Assembly (NCBI GenBank): GCA_001298555.1
Contig: LJCW01000142.1
Coordinates: forward strand, 1-64,000
From: Actinobacteria bacterium OV450
GTDB taxonomy: Bacteria > Actinomycetota > Actinomycetes > Streptomycetales > Streptomycetaceae
Direction: 5' to 3'
DNA: 64,000 nucleotides
How positions within the stretch are numbered: position 1 is the first letter of the stretch; each line of letters begins with the position of its first letter. The translations under genes were made by a program, and so were the position numbers. Below the pieces are notes generated by a model. The model ran no database searches. It saw only the letters and a program-made list of their open reading frames with translations, and was not told where the DNA came from. Positions 24,791 to 32,900 of the stretch are shown here, in pieces.

Positions 24791-25195
24791 TCAGGAATCC
24801 GACTGCTGGAGGCGCTCCGCGCGCTCCGCGTGCTTCTCCTTGATGCGGACCGCTTCCTTGCGGACCTCGGCCTGGGTGGCGCGCTCCTTCTGGAGCCACT
24901 CCGGGTTCTCCTGCTTCAGCGCGTCGATCTGCTCGGTGGTGAGGGCCTCGGTGACCCCGCCGCGGGCGAGACCCGCGATCGAGACGCCGAGCTTGGAGGC
25001 GACCACCGGACGGGGGTGGGGGCCGTTGCGTCGCAGTTCCTGCAGCCACTGGGGCGGCTCGGCCTGCAGCGCGTTCAGCTCGCTGCGGGTCACCACGCCC
25101 TCCTGGAACTCAGCGGGGGTGGCTTCGAGGTACACACCCAGCTTCTTCGCCGCGGTGGCGGGCTTCATGGTCTGGGTGGTCTTGTGCGACGTCAT
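24791..25195 (-). CDS. DUF5997 family protein
   Basis: The 134-aa protein is highly charged and shows the DUF5997 pattern: TMKPATAAKKLGVYLEATPAEFQEGVVTR, then LNALQAEPPQWLQELRRNGPHPRPVVASKLGVSIAGLARGG and a Lys/Glu-rich C-terminus. The two halves each carry a KLGV segment followed by a WLQ segment, which looks like an internal duplication of a small helical unit. The function is unknown. It is divergent from the LysR-effector-domain gene with 57 bp between starts, an arrangement I recall as recurrent in Streptomyces. Confidence 0.85.
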   Translation of the reverse strand: MTSHKTTQTMKPATAAKKLGVYLEATPAEFQEGVVTRSELNALQAEPPQWLQELRRNGPHPRPVVASKLGVSIAGLARGGVTEALTTEQIDALKQENPEWLQKERATQAEVRKEAVRIKEKHAERAERLQQSDS

Positions 25196-25252
25196 GGGTC
25201 AAGGGTATCGAGCGTGTGCGCTACTTCTGACCACGGCCGGTAATCTGGCCGG

Positions 25253-26116
25253 GTGACAGGCTCGGAAGCATCTCCTTCGGCAACTCCCCCGGCAACTCCT
25301 GCGGCATCCGCCGCCGCGGCCTCCCCGGCTGCGACGGCCCCCTCGTTCCGGCTCGCGTACGTCCCCGGAGTGACCCCTGGCAAGTGGGTGCGGATCTGGA
25401 ACGAGCGCCTGCCCGGCGTCCCGCTGACCCTGCTCCAGGTGTCCGCCGCCGAGGCCCCCGACCTCCTGAGGGGAAGCGGTGCCGACGCCGGGTTCGTACG
25501 GCTGCCGATCGACCGGACGGGCCTGGCCGCGATCCCGCTGTACACCGAGACCACCGTCGTCGTGGTCCCCAAGGACCACCTGGTGGCCGCCGTGGAGGAG
25601 GTGTCCACCGGGGACCTGGCCGACGAGATCGTGCTGCACCCCCTCGACGACACCCTGGACTGGGAGAGCCTGCCCGGCCGGCCCGCGCTGGAACGCCCCG
25701 CCACGACGGCGGACGCGATCGAGCTCGTGGCGGCGGGGATCGGCGTCCTCGTCGTCCCGCAGTCCCTCGCCCGCCTGCACCACCGCAAGGACCTCACCTA
25801 CCGGACCGTGACGGACGCCCCGGGGTCGCGGGTGGCGCTGTCCTTCCCCGACGGTGAACCCACCGACCTGGTCGAGGAGTTCATCGGGATCGTGCGCGGC
25901 CGGACCGTCAACAGCACGCGCGGCCGCGCACAGACCCCGCCGCAGCCCAAGCAGCGCAAGCGTCCCGACGCGGCCGGCGCGGGGCGCAAGCCCGCAGGGA
26001 AGACGGCGGGCAAGAACCCCCGCGGCGGCTCCGGCGGCGCCAAGGGCGCCAAGGGCACGAAGGGCGGCGCCAAGGGCGGCAAGCCCGGCAAGCCCCGCCG
26101 CCGCCCCCAGTCCTGA
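25253..26116 (+). CDS. LysR-type substrate-binding-domain protein lacking an HTH
   Basis: The 287-aa product has an Ala/Pro/Ser-rich leader (1-30), a LysR-type effector-binding domain (about 31-220; RLAYVPGVTPGKWVRIW, IPLYTETTVVVVPKDHLVA, IGVLVVPQSLARL) and a C-terminal tail of about 70 residues extremely rich in Lys, Gly, Arg and Ala. No DNA-binding HTH precedes the effector domain. The basic tail resembles histone-like or nucleic-acid-binding tails and could replace the HTH. It may act with the DUF5997 protein encoded divergently. The domain call is sound; the role is inferred. Confidence 0.82.
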   Translation: MTGSEASPSATPPATPAASAAAASPAATAPSFRLAYVPGVTPGKWVRIWNERLPGVPLTLLQVSAAEAPDLLRGSGADAGFVRLPIDRTGLAAIPLYTETTVVVVPKDHLVAAVEEVSTGDLADEIVLHPLDDTLDWESLPGRPALERPATTADAIELVAAGIGVLVVPQSLARLHHRKDLTYRTVTDAPGSRVALSFPDGEPTDLVEEFIGIVRGRTVNSTRGRAQTPPQPKQRKRPDAAGAGRKPAGKTAGKNPRGGSGGAKGAKGTKGGAKGGKPGKPRRRPQS

Positions 26117-26162
26117 CCGCGCGACCCCCCGAAGAGACGGGCTAGGTAACACAGCCAGGGCC

Positions 26163-26221
26163 GCACCAGACGCCGCGGGGCCGCCCTCCGGGCGACGACG
26201 GGAGTGTGACGACAGGCCCTA
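26163..26221. repeat. MITE-like element, copy 2 (right half only)
   Basis: About 59 bp match the right half of copy 1 (GCACCAGACGCCGCG start, GACGACAGGCCCT end), with few substitutions. The left half is absent and replaced by unrelated sequence with CTAGGTAACACAG. The outer end CTA, read on the minus strand, is the TAG stop of the PP2C gene. Confidence 0.75.
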
Positions 26222-26959
26222 GTCGCCCAGCCTGAGCAGTGCGAGGGTGATGTTGTCGGGGCCGCCGGCGTCGATGGCGGCCCTCCACAGCTCGAACGCC
26301 GCCTTGCCGTCGTCGTGGACCCGCAGCAGCTCCTGGACCTCCTCGGGCGGCACCGGGTCGGTCAGCCCGTCCGAGCACACCAGATAGCGGGCCCCGGCGC
26401 GCAGGGGCTCCTCCGCGACGTGGGGCGTGACCCCGGTGCGGTGGCGGGCCCCGCCGAGCGCCTGGGTCAGCAGGGACGTGGTGCGCTGCCCCGGTTCCAG
26501 CGGCGGATTGTCGTCCACGCTCACCTGCCGCAGCTCCTGCCCCGTGGCGTCCAGCACCCGGCTGTCGCCGACGTTGAACGAGATCAGCGAGTCCTCCAGG
26601 ACGACGGCACCCGCCACGGTGGTCCCCATGCCTGCCAGCTCCGGATCGCTGCCGGCGGCCGCGTACACCGCGTGGTTGCACAGGCCGAGCGCCTCACGGA
26701 CCGCGCCCACGGTGTCCAAGGACGGTCCGAGCATGGCGAGTTGGCGCACGACCAGCGCACTGGCCACCTCGCCGGCCGGCTGTCCGCCGATCCCGTCCGC
26801 GACCGCGACGACCAGCGGCGAACCGAGTGGGAACACGAACGTCTGCGGATTGCGGGTCACCCCGGCGCACAGCGTCCACGGCCCGACGACGAGGCTGTCC
26901 TCGTTGTGGTCGCGCACCAGCCCGGCGTGGCTCAGGGCGCTCACGGCTACGTACGTCAT
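26219..26959 (-). CDS. PP2C-family protein serine/threonine phosphatase
   Basis: The 246-aa soluble phosphatase has the PP2C metal motifs in order: RDHNEDS near the N-terminus, ADGIGG in the middle, CSDGLTD and the final GGPDNIT. It would dephosphorylate Ser/Thr proteins. The ATG at 26959 has GGGGG just upstream; an in-frame start 78 nt earlier would add a low-complexity leader. The TAG stop is contributed by the end of a repeat element. The CBS-protease gene lies 49 bp upstream on the same strand and may be co-transcribed. Confidence 0.92.
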   Translation of the reverse strand: MTYVAVSALSHAGLVRDHNEDSLVVGPWTLCAGVTRNPQTFVFPLGSPLVVAVADGIGGQPAGEVASALVVRQLAMLGPSLDTVGAVREALGLCNHAVYAAAGSDPELAGMGTTVAGAVVLEDSLISFNVGDSRVLDATGQELRQVSVDDNPPLEPGQRTTSLLTQALGGARHRTGVTPHVAEEPLRAGARYLVCSDGLTDPVPPEEVQELLRVHDDGKAAFELWRAAIDAGGPDNITLALLRLGD

Positions 26960-27008
26960 CGCACCCCCATTCTCGCGCCGCGCACCCGCGGGTGCCCGCC
27001 CGCGGAAC

Positions 27009-28163
27009 TCATCCCGGCTCCCCGCCCGCGCCGCCACCGCCCAGCGCCCGCCGCTGCATGAGCCGGCGGACGTCCTTCGCGGTCACGATCCCCACCAGCA
27101 GGCCCCCGTCCACGACCAGCAGCGGCAGTCCGGTCCCCGGGCGCAGCCCGCCCAGGGCCTCCTCCAGCGGATCGCCCGGTGCCGCGACCGCGCACCGCTC
27201 CAGCGGGGTCGCCACCTCGCGCACGCGCAGTTCCTCCCGCTGAGCCCGTGGGATCGGCGCCAGCCCGCTCACGTGCACCACACCGCTGGGACGGCCGTCG
27301 AAATCCAGCAGCGGCAGCGCGGAATGCCGGGATTCCACGGCCACCTCGTCGATGAACCGCCGCACGCTCAGCCAGTCGGCACCGGTCGCCACCGGACTGG
27401 ACATGGCATCGGCCACGCGCAGGCCCCGCAGGGCCGTGCGCAGCACCGCCTGCTGACGCTCCGCGCCCGCGACGAACGTGACGAACAGCCCGAGGAAGAC
27501 CAGCCACAGCCCGCTCGACGTCCCGCGCAGGAACGAGACCCAGCCGGCCGCCATCAGCAGCACGCCCATGACCTGCCCGCTGCGCGAGGCGGCCCGCTCC
27601 GCCCGCTCCCGGTCGCCCGTACGCCACCACAGCAGTGCCTGGAGCACCCGGCCGCCGTCGAGCGGGGCGGCGGGCAGCAGGTTGAAGACGGCGAGGAAGA
27701 GGTTCGCCCAGCCGAGCCAGACCAGCACGGCGGCCGGCACCGCCCAGCCGGACAGTGCGTGCAGGGCGATCCCCGCGCCGAGGGCGGCTCCGCCGATCAC
27801 CAGGCTCGTGAACGGTCCGCTCACCGCCACCGCGAAGGCCGCCCCCGCGGTCTGCGGCCGGCCCATCCTGGTCACGCCGCCCATCGCCCACAAGGTGACG
27901 TCCTCGACGGAGATCTTCCTGCGGCGGGCCGTCGCGGCGTGCGCCGCCTCGTGCAGGAGCAGGCTGCCCGTGAGGAGCAGCGCCCCCACGACGCTGGCCA
28001 CGGTGTACACCGCGTTCGAGCGCCCCGGTGTCCACACGGGGAGGGTCTGGCGGCCGAGCCCGTACGCGAACAGCACCACCAGCAGCGGAACGCTCCAGTG
28101 CATGCGAAGCGGCACGCCGACCACACGTCCGATGGGGAGCGAGCCGTTCAGCGAGCCGTTCAT
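27009..28163 (-). CDS. site-2 protease (M50) with two CBS domains
   Basis: The 384-aa intramembrane metalloprotease has HEAAH at 71-75 and the second zinc-ligand motif NLLPAAPLDGGR near 165, within about six hydrophobic segments. Two CBS modules occupy roughly 255-375 and end with GIVTAKDVRRLM. M50 proteases with CBS domains cleave membrane-spanning regulators and may sense adenine nucleotides. The ATG at 28163 is preceded by GGAGAC. An in-frame extension to 28364 crosses non-coding DNA and was rejected. It lies upstream of the PP2C gene on the same strand. Confidence 0.92.
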   Translation of the reverse strand: MNGSLNGSLPIGRVVGVPLRMHWSVPLLVVLFAYGLGRQTLPVWTPGRSNAVYTVASVVGALLLTGSLLLHEAAHAATARRRKISVEDVTLWAMGGVTRMGRPQTAGAAFAVAVSGPFTSLVIGGAALGAGIALHALSGWAVPAAVLVWLGWANLFLAVFNLLPAAPLDGGRVLQALLWWRTGDRERAERAASRSGQVMGVLLMAAGWVSFLRGTSSGLWLVFLGLFVTFVAGAERQQAVLRTALRGLRVADAMSSPVATGADWLSVRRFIDEVAVESRHSALPLLDFDGRPSGVVHVSGLAPIPRAQREELRVREVATPLERCAVAAPGDPLEEALGGLRPGTGLPLLVVDGGLLVGIVTAKDVRRLMQRRALGGGGAGGEPG

Positions 28164-28234
28164 CTTCGTCTCCTGCCGGCGCGGCAGTGGGTGTCCACAC
28201 CCATTGTCGCTCCGGGTCGGCCGACCGGAGCGCC

Positions 28235-28262
28235 GTGCCGCCCGGCCGGGGGCGGGCGGCAC
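28235..28262 (-). terminator. 10-bp hairpin downstream of the small helical protein gene
   Basis: GTGCCGCCCG (28235-28244) pairs with CGGGCGGCAC (28253-28262) around an 8-base loop. It starts 8 bp beyond the stop of the minus-strand gene 28271-28627. Confidence 0.5.
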
Positions 28263-28270
28263 CCGGGAGC

Positions 28271-28627
28271 TCAGCCCTCCGTCGCCGCCGGAGCGGCGAA
28301 CGCCGCGTCGAGCTCCCAGGCGTGGCGCTTGAACTCGCGCACGAAGTCGCCGTGGTCCTCCCACTGGCGGGCGATCCCGCGCAGCACGTCCCAGTGGTGC
28401 TCCACCGACTGGTCGATGACCCGGCGCAGCGCGGGCTCGGCCGTCGCCCGCTTATCGATGAGGCCCTTGACCGCCGAGGCCTCCAGGACCGCGTTGCGCA
28501 GCGCGCGCAGCGCACGGGAGGTGTCGTCCATCGCGAAACCGCGCTCGCTGCCGGTGGCCTCGTCGAACAGCGGGGTCAGCCGCGCCTCGATGAATGCGGT
28601 GATCCGTTCGAAGTGCTGCACGTCCAT
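28271..28627 (-). CDS. small helical protein of unknown function
   Basis: The 118-aa product is alpha-helical and charged (FERITAFIEARLTPLFDEA, ALRALRNAVLEASAVKGLID, VEHHWDVLRGIARQWEDHGDFVREFKRHAWELDAAF). It has no membrane segment, signal peptide or recognised motif. The length and pattern loosely resemble small Streptomyces DUF6221-like proteins, but the match is not convincing. GGAG lies upstream of the ATG at 28627. It is divergent from the P-loop NTPase gene across 228 bp. Confidence 0.6.
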   Translation of the reverse strand: MDVQHFERITAFIEARLTPLFDEATGSERGFAMDDTSRALRALRNAVLEASAVKGLIDKRATAEPALRRVIDQSVEHHWDVLRGIARQWEDHGDFVREFKRHAWELDAAFAAPAATEG

Positions 28628-28855
28628 CGGGACTCCGTCTCCTGCCGTGCGCGGTGCGGCCCGGCACATCGGGTGTTGCGCCTGCTTCCAGGCGATCTGG
28701 CGGCTCGCCAGCGCGGATGCAGAATATCCGCTCCAAGATCCGGTCCCGGAATTGCGGGAGGCCTTCCACCGCATTCCCCGTTGCGGCGCGTCCCCGCGGT
28801 GTTACCTTCCGTGTCGTCGGCGCGTGCGTCGCACTTTCGGTTGGGGGGCGGGGGA

Positions 28856-31030
28856 ATGGTGAGCGCAACGGCGGAGCTCGGCCATGCGGAGGGGACCGAC
28901 GCTTTTCTACGGCACATGATCTGGCGGTACCCGGACCAGCGGCAGCCCGTCGTGGCGCTGCTCGGCCCCCGCCAGTCGGGCAAGACGAGCATGCTCCGCT
29001 CCCTGTCCCGGGGATGCGGTTCCACGGTGGTCCACGCCCACCTCGACTTCCACGAGAACCCGCTCGACCCGGTGTCCGCCGCGGCGCTCGTGGCCTTCCA
29101 GATGATGCGCGGCTGGGACACGCTGCGCCGCAGCCCCGTCTTCCACCGCTTCGCCCTCGGACTGCTCGCCCTCAACGAGAACCTGGAGCCGGACCGGGCC
29201 CGCGCCACGGACCAGATCAGAGGGCTCATCCAGCAGTACACGCGGGGCACCCGCCGGGGCAGGTTCGCCACCCGGCTCGAAGAGGCGGTGGACGCCACGA
29301 TGGACGTCGTGGCGACCGGCGCGCTCAGCCCGCTGGTGCAGGGGCAGGCGCGGGAAGTGGTCACCGCCGTACGGGAGCGGGCCCGGCCGGTGATCGGATC
29401 GCTGCTCCAGAGCACCGCCCGCTGGGGCCTGCGCGACGCGCTGCGCTGGCACGTCGGCATCCCGGAGGCCGAGGCCGCCGGTTCCCTGGACGCGCTGATC
29501 AGACTGAGTTCCGCATCGCGGTCGGCCGCGGTCGGCCCCCTGCTGGCCGCCTTCCTCGCCGATGCCAAGGACCAGGCGGACCACCATCCGGCGCTGCGCT
29601 CGGCGTGCTCCTGCGAGCTGCCGCCGCAGTACGCGGGCCGGGCCGCCCGGCACGACCACGCGTGGGTCCTCCTCGTGGACGGGGCACAGACCCCCGCCGG
29701 CCGGCGCTTCCTCGCCGCGCTCGTCGCCGCCCGCATGCGCAACGAGCAGAACGAACCGGGCTCCGGCGGCGCCGCCGACCCGCTGGTCGTCCTCGCCGCC
29801 TGCGACCAGTGGCAGCCGGAGTGGACCACCCGCTGGTGCGAGCCCTGGCGCACCACACCGCTGCCGGACACCCCGCAGCGCCGCGTCCCCCTCCTCACCC
29901 GGGCCACCCGTGCGCACTGGGCCCGGCAAGACGAGACGGGCGCCGGACCGGATCCCGCCTCGGCGGCGCACTACTGGTACCCGGTGTGGCTCGACCCGAT
30001 GTCGGAGGAACAGGTCTCGGACGTCACCGACGACTCCGCCTCCCTGGCCGCGCCCGTCGCGGCGTCCGTCGTCCACGCCCTCACCGGCGGCCACTGGGGC
30101 GCCGTCCTCGCCCTCCAGGAGCAGCGTGCGAGCGCGCCGCCGGACGCCGGGACCGCCGTACGGGACAGACCCCTGACGGCCGCGGTCGATGCGAGCGGCA
30201 GACCGCTGTGGGCGCGCGCCCTGGAGACCTGCCTTCCCGAAGGGCTCGCCGCGCCCGCACCGGCCGAGGCCGTCCCGCCGCCCGTCGTCCTGGCGGCCGC
30301 CTACCTGGCGGACATGCGCACCGCCGACGACCCCCGGGTACCGCTGGAGACGGCGGACCTGCCGCGCAGCCTCGAACTGTTACGCCGCAACCTGTGGGTC
30401 AGCACCTTCTTCCACCGCCCCTCGCGGATCCGCGAGGTCGGCTGGGGCGACGCCGACAGACCCGCGGTGCTCCACCCCTGGCTGAGCCGTTGCGCGCTCA
30501 CCGCCCTCTCCGCCGCCGGGCCCGCGGACGCCGCCGGCCCGGAAGGGGAACGGCCCGCCGATCCGTGGCACGAGGTCTTCACCCGCCAGGGCCGGGCCCT
30601 TGCGGCCCTGGCCGCCACCCACAACGGTTCGGGCGGGGTGGCCCGCGAGGAACAACAGCTCTTCTACGCCCTGGCCCTGGGAGAGTTCGCCCCGGTGGCC
30701 GAGGCACTGTCGGACCGCTTCGACCGCGACCACCGGGCCTGGGTGCGCCTCCTCGACTACCTGGCCTCGGCGCCGTGCCGCCCGGTCCACGAACAGTCCG
30801 CGCAGCAGGCGTACGCGGTCCTCCTCTCCGGGATCGAGCAGACCGGCCGGGACGTCGTGGCGGTCGCCACGGCCAAGCTGCTGGCCCTGCTGTGGCTGTA
30901 CAACGACCCGCTCACCGAGCGCAGCCGGCGCTGGGACGCCCAGATCGAAGAGGGCTTCGAACGGCTCGCGCACAACTCCCGCCTGCTCGACGTCAGCGCC
31001 CTCCAGCAGGCGGGCGCGCTGTTCGCCTGA
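28856..31030 (+). CDS. large P-loop NTPase of unknown function
   Basis: The 724-aa protein opens with an AAA/STAND-like nucleotide-binding segment: Walker A GPRQSGKTS near residues 37-45, then a LDFHENPLDP strand and a possible Walker B WVLLVDGAQ near 270. The rest is helical and Ala/Leu-rich with no recognised domain. No membrane segment or catalytic effector domain is visible. A strong GGGGGG-rich ribosome site precedes the ATG; in-frame sequence upstream is non-coding. It is followed, after a 10-bp hairpin, by the gene of a membrane-anchored binding protein, which suggests an inside/outside signalling or surveillance pair. Confidence 0.75.
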   Translation: MVSATAELGHAEGTDAFLRHMIWRYPDQRQPVVALLGPRQSGKTSMLRSLSRGCGSTVVHAHLDFHENPLDPVSAAALVAFQMMRGWDTLRRSPVFHRFALGLLALNENLEPDRARATDQIRGLIQQYTRGTRRGRFATRLEEAVDATMDVVATGALSPLVQGQAREVVTAVRERARPVIGSLLQSTARWGLRDALRWHVGIPEAEAAGSLDALIRLSSASRSAAVGPLLAAFLADAKDQADHHPALRSACSCELPPQYAGRAARHDHAWVLLVDGAQTPAGRRFLAALVAARMRNEQNEPGSGGAADPLVVLAACDQWQPEWTTRWCEPWRTTPLPDTPQRRVPLLTRATRAHWARQDETGAGPDPASAAHYWYPVWLDPMSEEQVSDVTDDSASLAAPVAASVVHALTGGHWGAVLALQEQRASAPPDAGTAVRDRPLTAAVDASGRPLWARALETCLPEGLAAPAPAEAVPPPVVLAAAYLADMRTADDPRVPLETADLPRSLELLRRNLWVSTFFHRPSRIREVGWGDADRPAVLHPWLSRCALTALSAAGPADAAGPEGERPADPWHEVFTRQGRALAALAATHNGSGGVAREEQQLFYALALGEFAPVAEALSDRFDRDHRAWVRLLDYLASAPCRPVHEQSAQQAYAVLLSGIEQTGRDVVAVATAKLLALLWLYNDPLTERSRRWDAQIEEGFERLAHNSRLLDVSALQQAGALFA

Positions 31031-31036
31031 CCCCAC

Positions 31037-31060
31037 CGGGCCACGCCTCCGCGTGGCCCG
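31037..31060 (+). terminator. intercistronic hairpin between NTPase and binding-protein genes
   Basis: CGGGCCACGC (31037-31046) pairs perfectly with GCGTGGCCCG (31051-31060) around a CTCC loop. It is followed within 10 nt by AAGGAG and the next start codon, so it may act as a partial terminator or an mRNA-stabilising element that sets the ratio of the two products. Confidence 0.5.
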
Positions 31061-31080
31061 GCGCACCGCAAGGAGTCCTC

Positions 31081-32727
31081 ATGCCCGCAGGTGTACGCAA
31101 CCCCCGACTCGGCCGGCTGCGCCGCCACCCGGTGCTCTCGCTGACCGCCGCCCTCGTCCTCCTGGCCGGTGCCGTCTTCGGCGGCACCTGGGGCTACCGG
31201 GTGCTGTTCCCGCCCGCCCTGTCGTGCGGGGCCGGCCTGACCGCCGCGGGCAAACCGCTCGCCTGCGTCGGAGTGAACCTCGACAGCACACCCTTCACCA
31301 AGGGCGAACCGGAGCACATGCACGAACTGGAGGACGCGATCCGCACCGCCAACGCGGCCGTGAAGGGGAACTCCACCAGCGTGGTGCTGATGCTGAACCT
31401 CTCGCCCGTCGAAGACGTGGACACGCTGACCTACGAGTCGCTCTACCCCAACATCGAGGGCGCCATGGCCGCCGTGTGGCGCGCCAACAACACGGCGGCG
31501 TACGGCAGCACACCCGGCGTCAAGCTGTACCTGGCCAACATGGGCAGCCAGTACGCGTCCTGGCAGCAGGCGGTCGCCGCCGTGCGCAGGCACGCGGAGG
31601 CCGAGCACATCTCGGCGGTCGTGGGCCTCGGCCAGAGCACCGAGCAGACCCGGCAGGCCGCCGCGGCCATATCCGCCCAGCTGCACATCCCCGTCATCGG
31701 GTCGACGGTCACCGGCAACTCCATGAACCTGGACCCCGCCGACCCGGCGGGCAAGCGGACGATCCCCGACATGTTCCGCGTCTCGTCCACCAACTCCGAC
31801 TCCGTCATCGCGGCCAACCAGTACGTCACGGGACTGAACCCGGCCGTGACCTCGCTCGCGGTGGTGGCGGACAGCGTCGCCGACGACGACTACACGGCCA
31901 CGCTGGCGGCGGAGGCCAAGACCCGCTTCCAGGCCCCGGACCGCACGGTGACGGTGCTCCCGTACACCTCACCCAGCAGCCTGCCCAGCGGCGCCGGCCG
32001 CCAGGACTACCTGATCCAGCAGTTCAACCTGATGCACGCCAACCTCTGCCAGGCCGCACCGTCCGTCGTGTACTTCGCCGGCCGGGGCCGCGATCTCGGA
32101 GCGTTCGTGCAGAACTGGGTGCAGGGCACGCCCTGCGGCACCGCGCAGCTGCGCATCCTGGTCGGGGACGACGCGTCCGAGGCCATCCGAGACGACGCGG
32201 TCCTCAAGGGGGTCGCCTCCGGCCGGGTCACGGTGGCGTACACGGCCCTGGCCAGTCCGGACGAGTGGGGGACCGAATGCCCCGGATCGGACGCGAAGCG
32301 CAACTACGACCAGTTCTGGTCGGCGTTCACCGGGCGGCCCGACCCGTGCACGAAGCAGCCCCTGGCCACCACCCGGTCCGGCGCGCAGCCCCTGTCCTTC
32401 GACGCCGCCGCCCTCGCCACCGGGCAGGCGATGCTCACGCACGACGCCACCGTCGCCGCGATCAGCGCGGCCCGGCACGACGAGGCGGGTCTGAAGAACC
32501 CGGGCCTGGAGACCGGCATCCTCCACCAGTTCTACTGCGCGCAGATGCTGCCGGGGGCGAGCGGCTGGCTCTCGTTCGGCGCCGACGGCAACCCGGTCGG
32601 CAAGCCCACCCCGATCGTCCAGCTGGGCCCGGACGGGACCACGAAGACGGTCACCCTCACCTGGCCCAGCTCCGCCCCCAACCTCAGCCTGCCGCAGCGC
32701 GGCGGTACGGGCGCCCCGGGCTGCTGA
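31081..32727 (+). CDS. membrane-anchored type 1 periplasmic-binding-protein-like sensor
   Basis: The 548-aa product has a short basic cytoplasmic start (RNPRLGRLRRHP), one transmembrane helix (about 18-40) and a large extracellular domain. That domain follows the Leu/Ile/Val-binding-protein (type 1) fold: VGVNLDSTPF, KLYLANMGSQYASWQQAVAAVRRHA, AVVGLGQSTEQTRQAAAAIS, HIPVIGSTVTGNSMN, FRVSSTNSDSVIAANQYV, VVYFAGRGRDLGAFV. No lipobox and no ABC permease or ATPase genes adjoin, so transport is unlikely. With the NTPase encoded just upstream it probably forms a sensory pair. The fold call is confident; the ligand is unknown. Confidence 0.8.
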   Translation: MPAGVRNPRLGRLRRHPVLSLTAALVLLAGAVFGGTWGYRVLFPPALSCGAGLTAAGKPLACVGVNLDSTPFTKGEPEHMHELEDAIRTANAAVKGNSTSVVLMLNLSPVEDVDTLTYESLYPNIEGAMAAVWRANNTAAYGSTPGVKLYLANMGSQYASWQQAVAAVRRHAEAEHISAVVGLGQSTEQTRQAAAAISAQLHIPVIGSTVTGNSMNLDPADPAGKRTIPDMFRVSSTNSDSVIAANQYVTGLNPAVTSLAVVADSVADDDYTATLAAEAKTRFQAPDRTVTVLPYTSPSSLPSGAGRQDYLIQQFNLMHANLCQAAPSVVYFAGRGRDLGAFVQNWVQGTPCGTAQLRILVGDDASEAIRDDAVLKGVASGRVTVAYTALASPDEWGTECPGSDAKRNYDQFWSAFTGRPDPCTKQPLATTRSGAQPLSFDAAALATGQAMLTHDATVAAISAARHDEAGLKNPGLETGILHQFYCAQMLPGASGWLSFGADGNPVGKPTPIVQLGPDGTTKTVTLTWPSSAPNLSLPQRGGTGAPGC

Positions 32728-32742
32728 CCGCACCGGCCCGGC

Positions 32743-32771
32743 GGCCGTCACCTGTCCACCAGGTGGCGGCC
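32743..32771 (+). terminator. 12-bp hairpin after the binding-protein gene
   Basis: GGCCGTCACCTG (32743-32754) pairs with CAGGTGGCGGCC (32760-32771), with one U-G pair in RNA and a 5-base loop. It separates the NTPase/sensor pair from the hydrogenase locus. Confidence 0.65.
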
Positions 32772-32900
32772 CCGGGCGGTCCCTTCCGAGTGACAGCCCC
32801 GTAGGTCGCACGGGCCCGCGGACGCCCGTGATCGACGATCTCCAGCGGCCGTACCTGTTCAGGCCCCAGCTCGCCGGGGGCCGGACGCTTGGGAGATCAC

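Noticed and set aside
28028..28855. N-terminal extension of the P-loop NTPase
   Set aside because: It runs antisense through the protease and small-protein genes; a strong ribosome site precedes the ATG at 28856.
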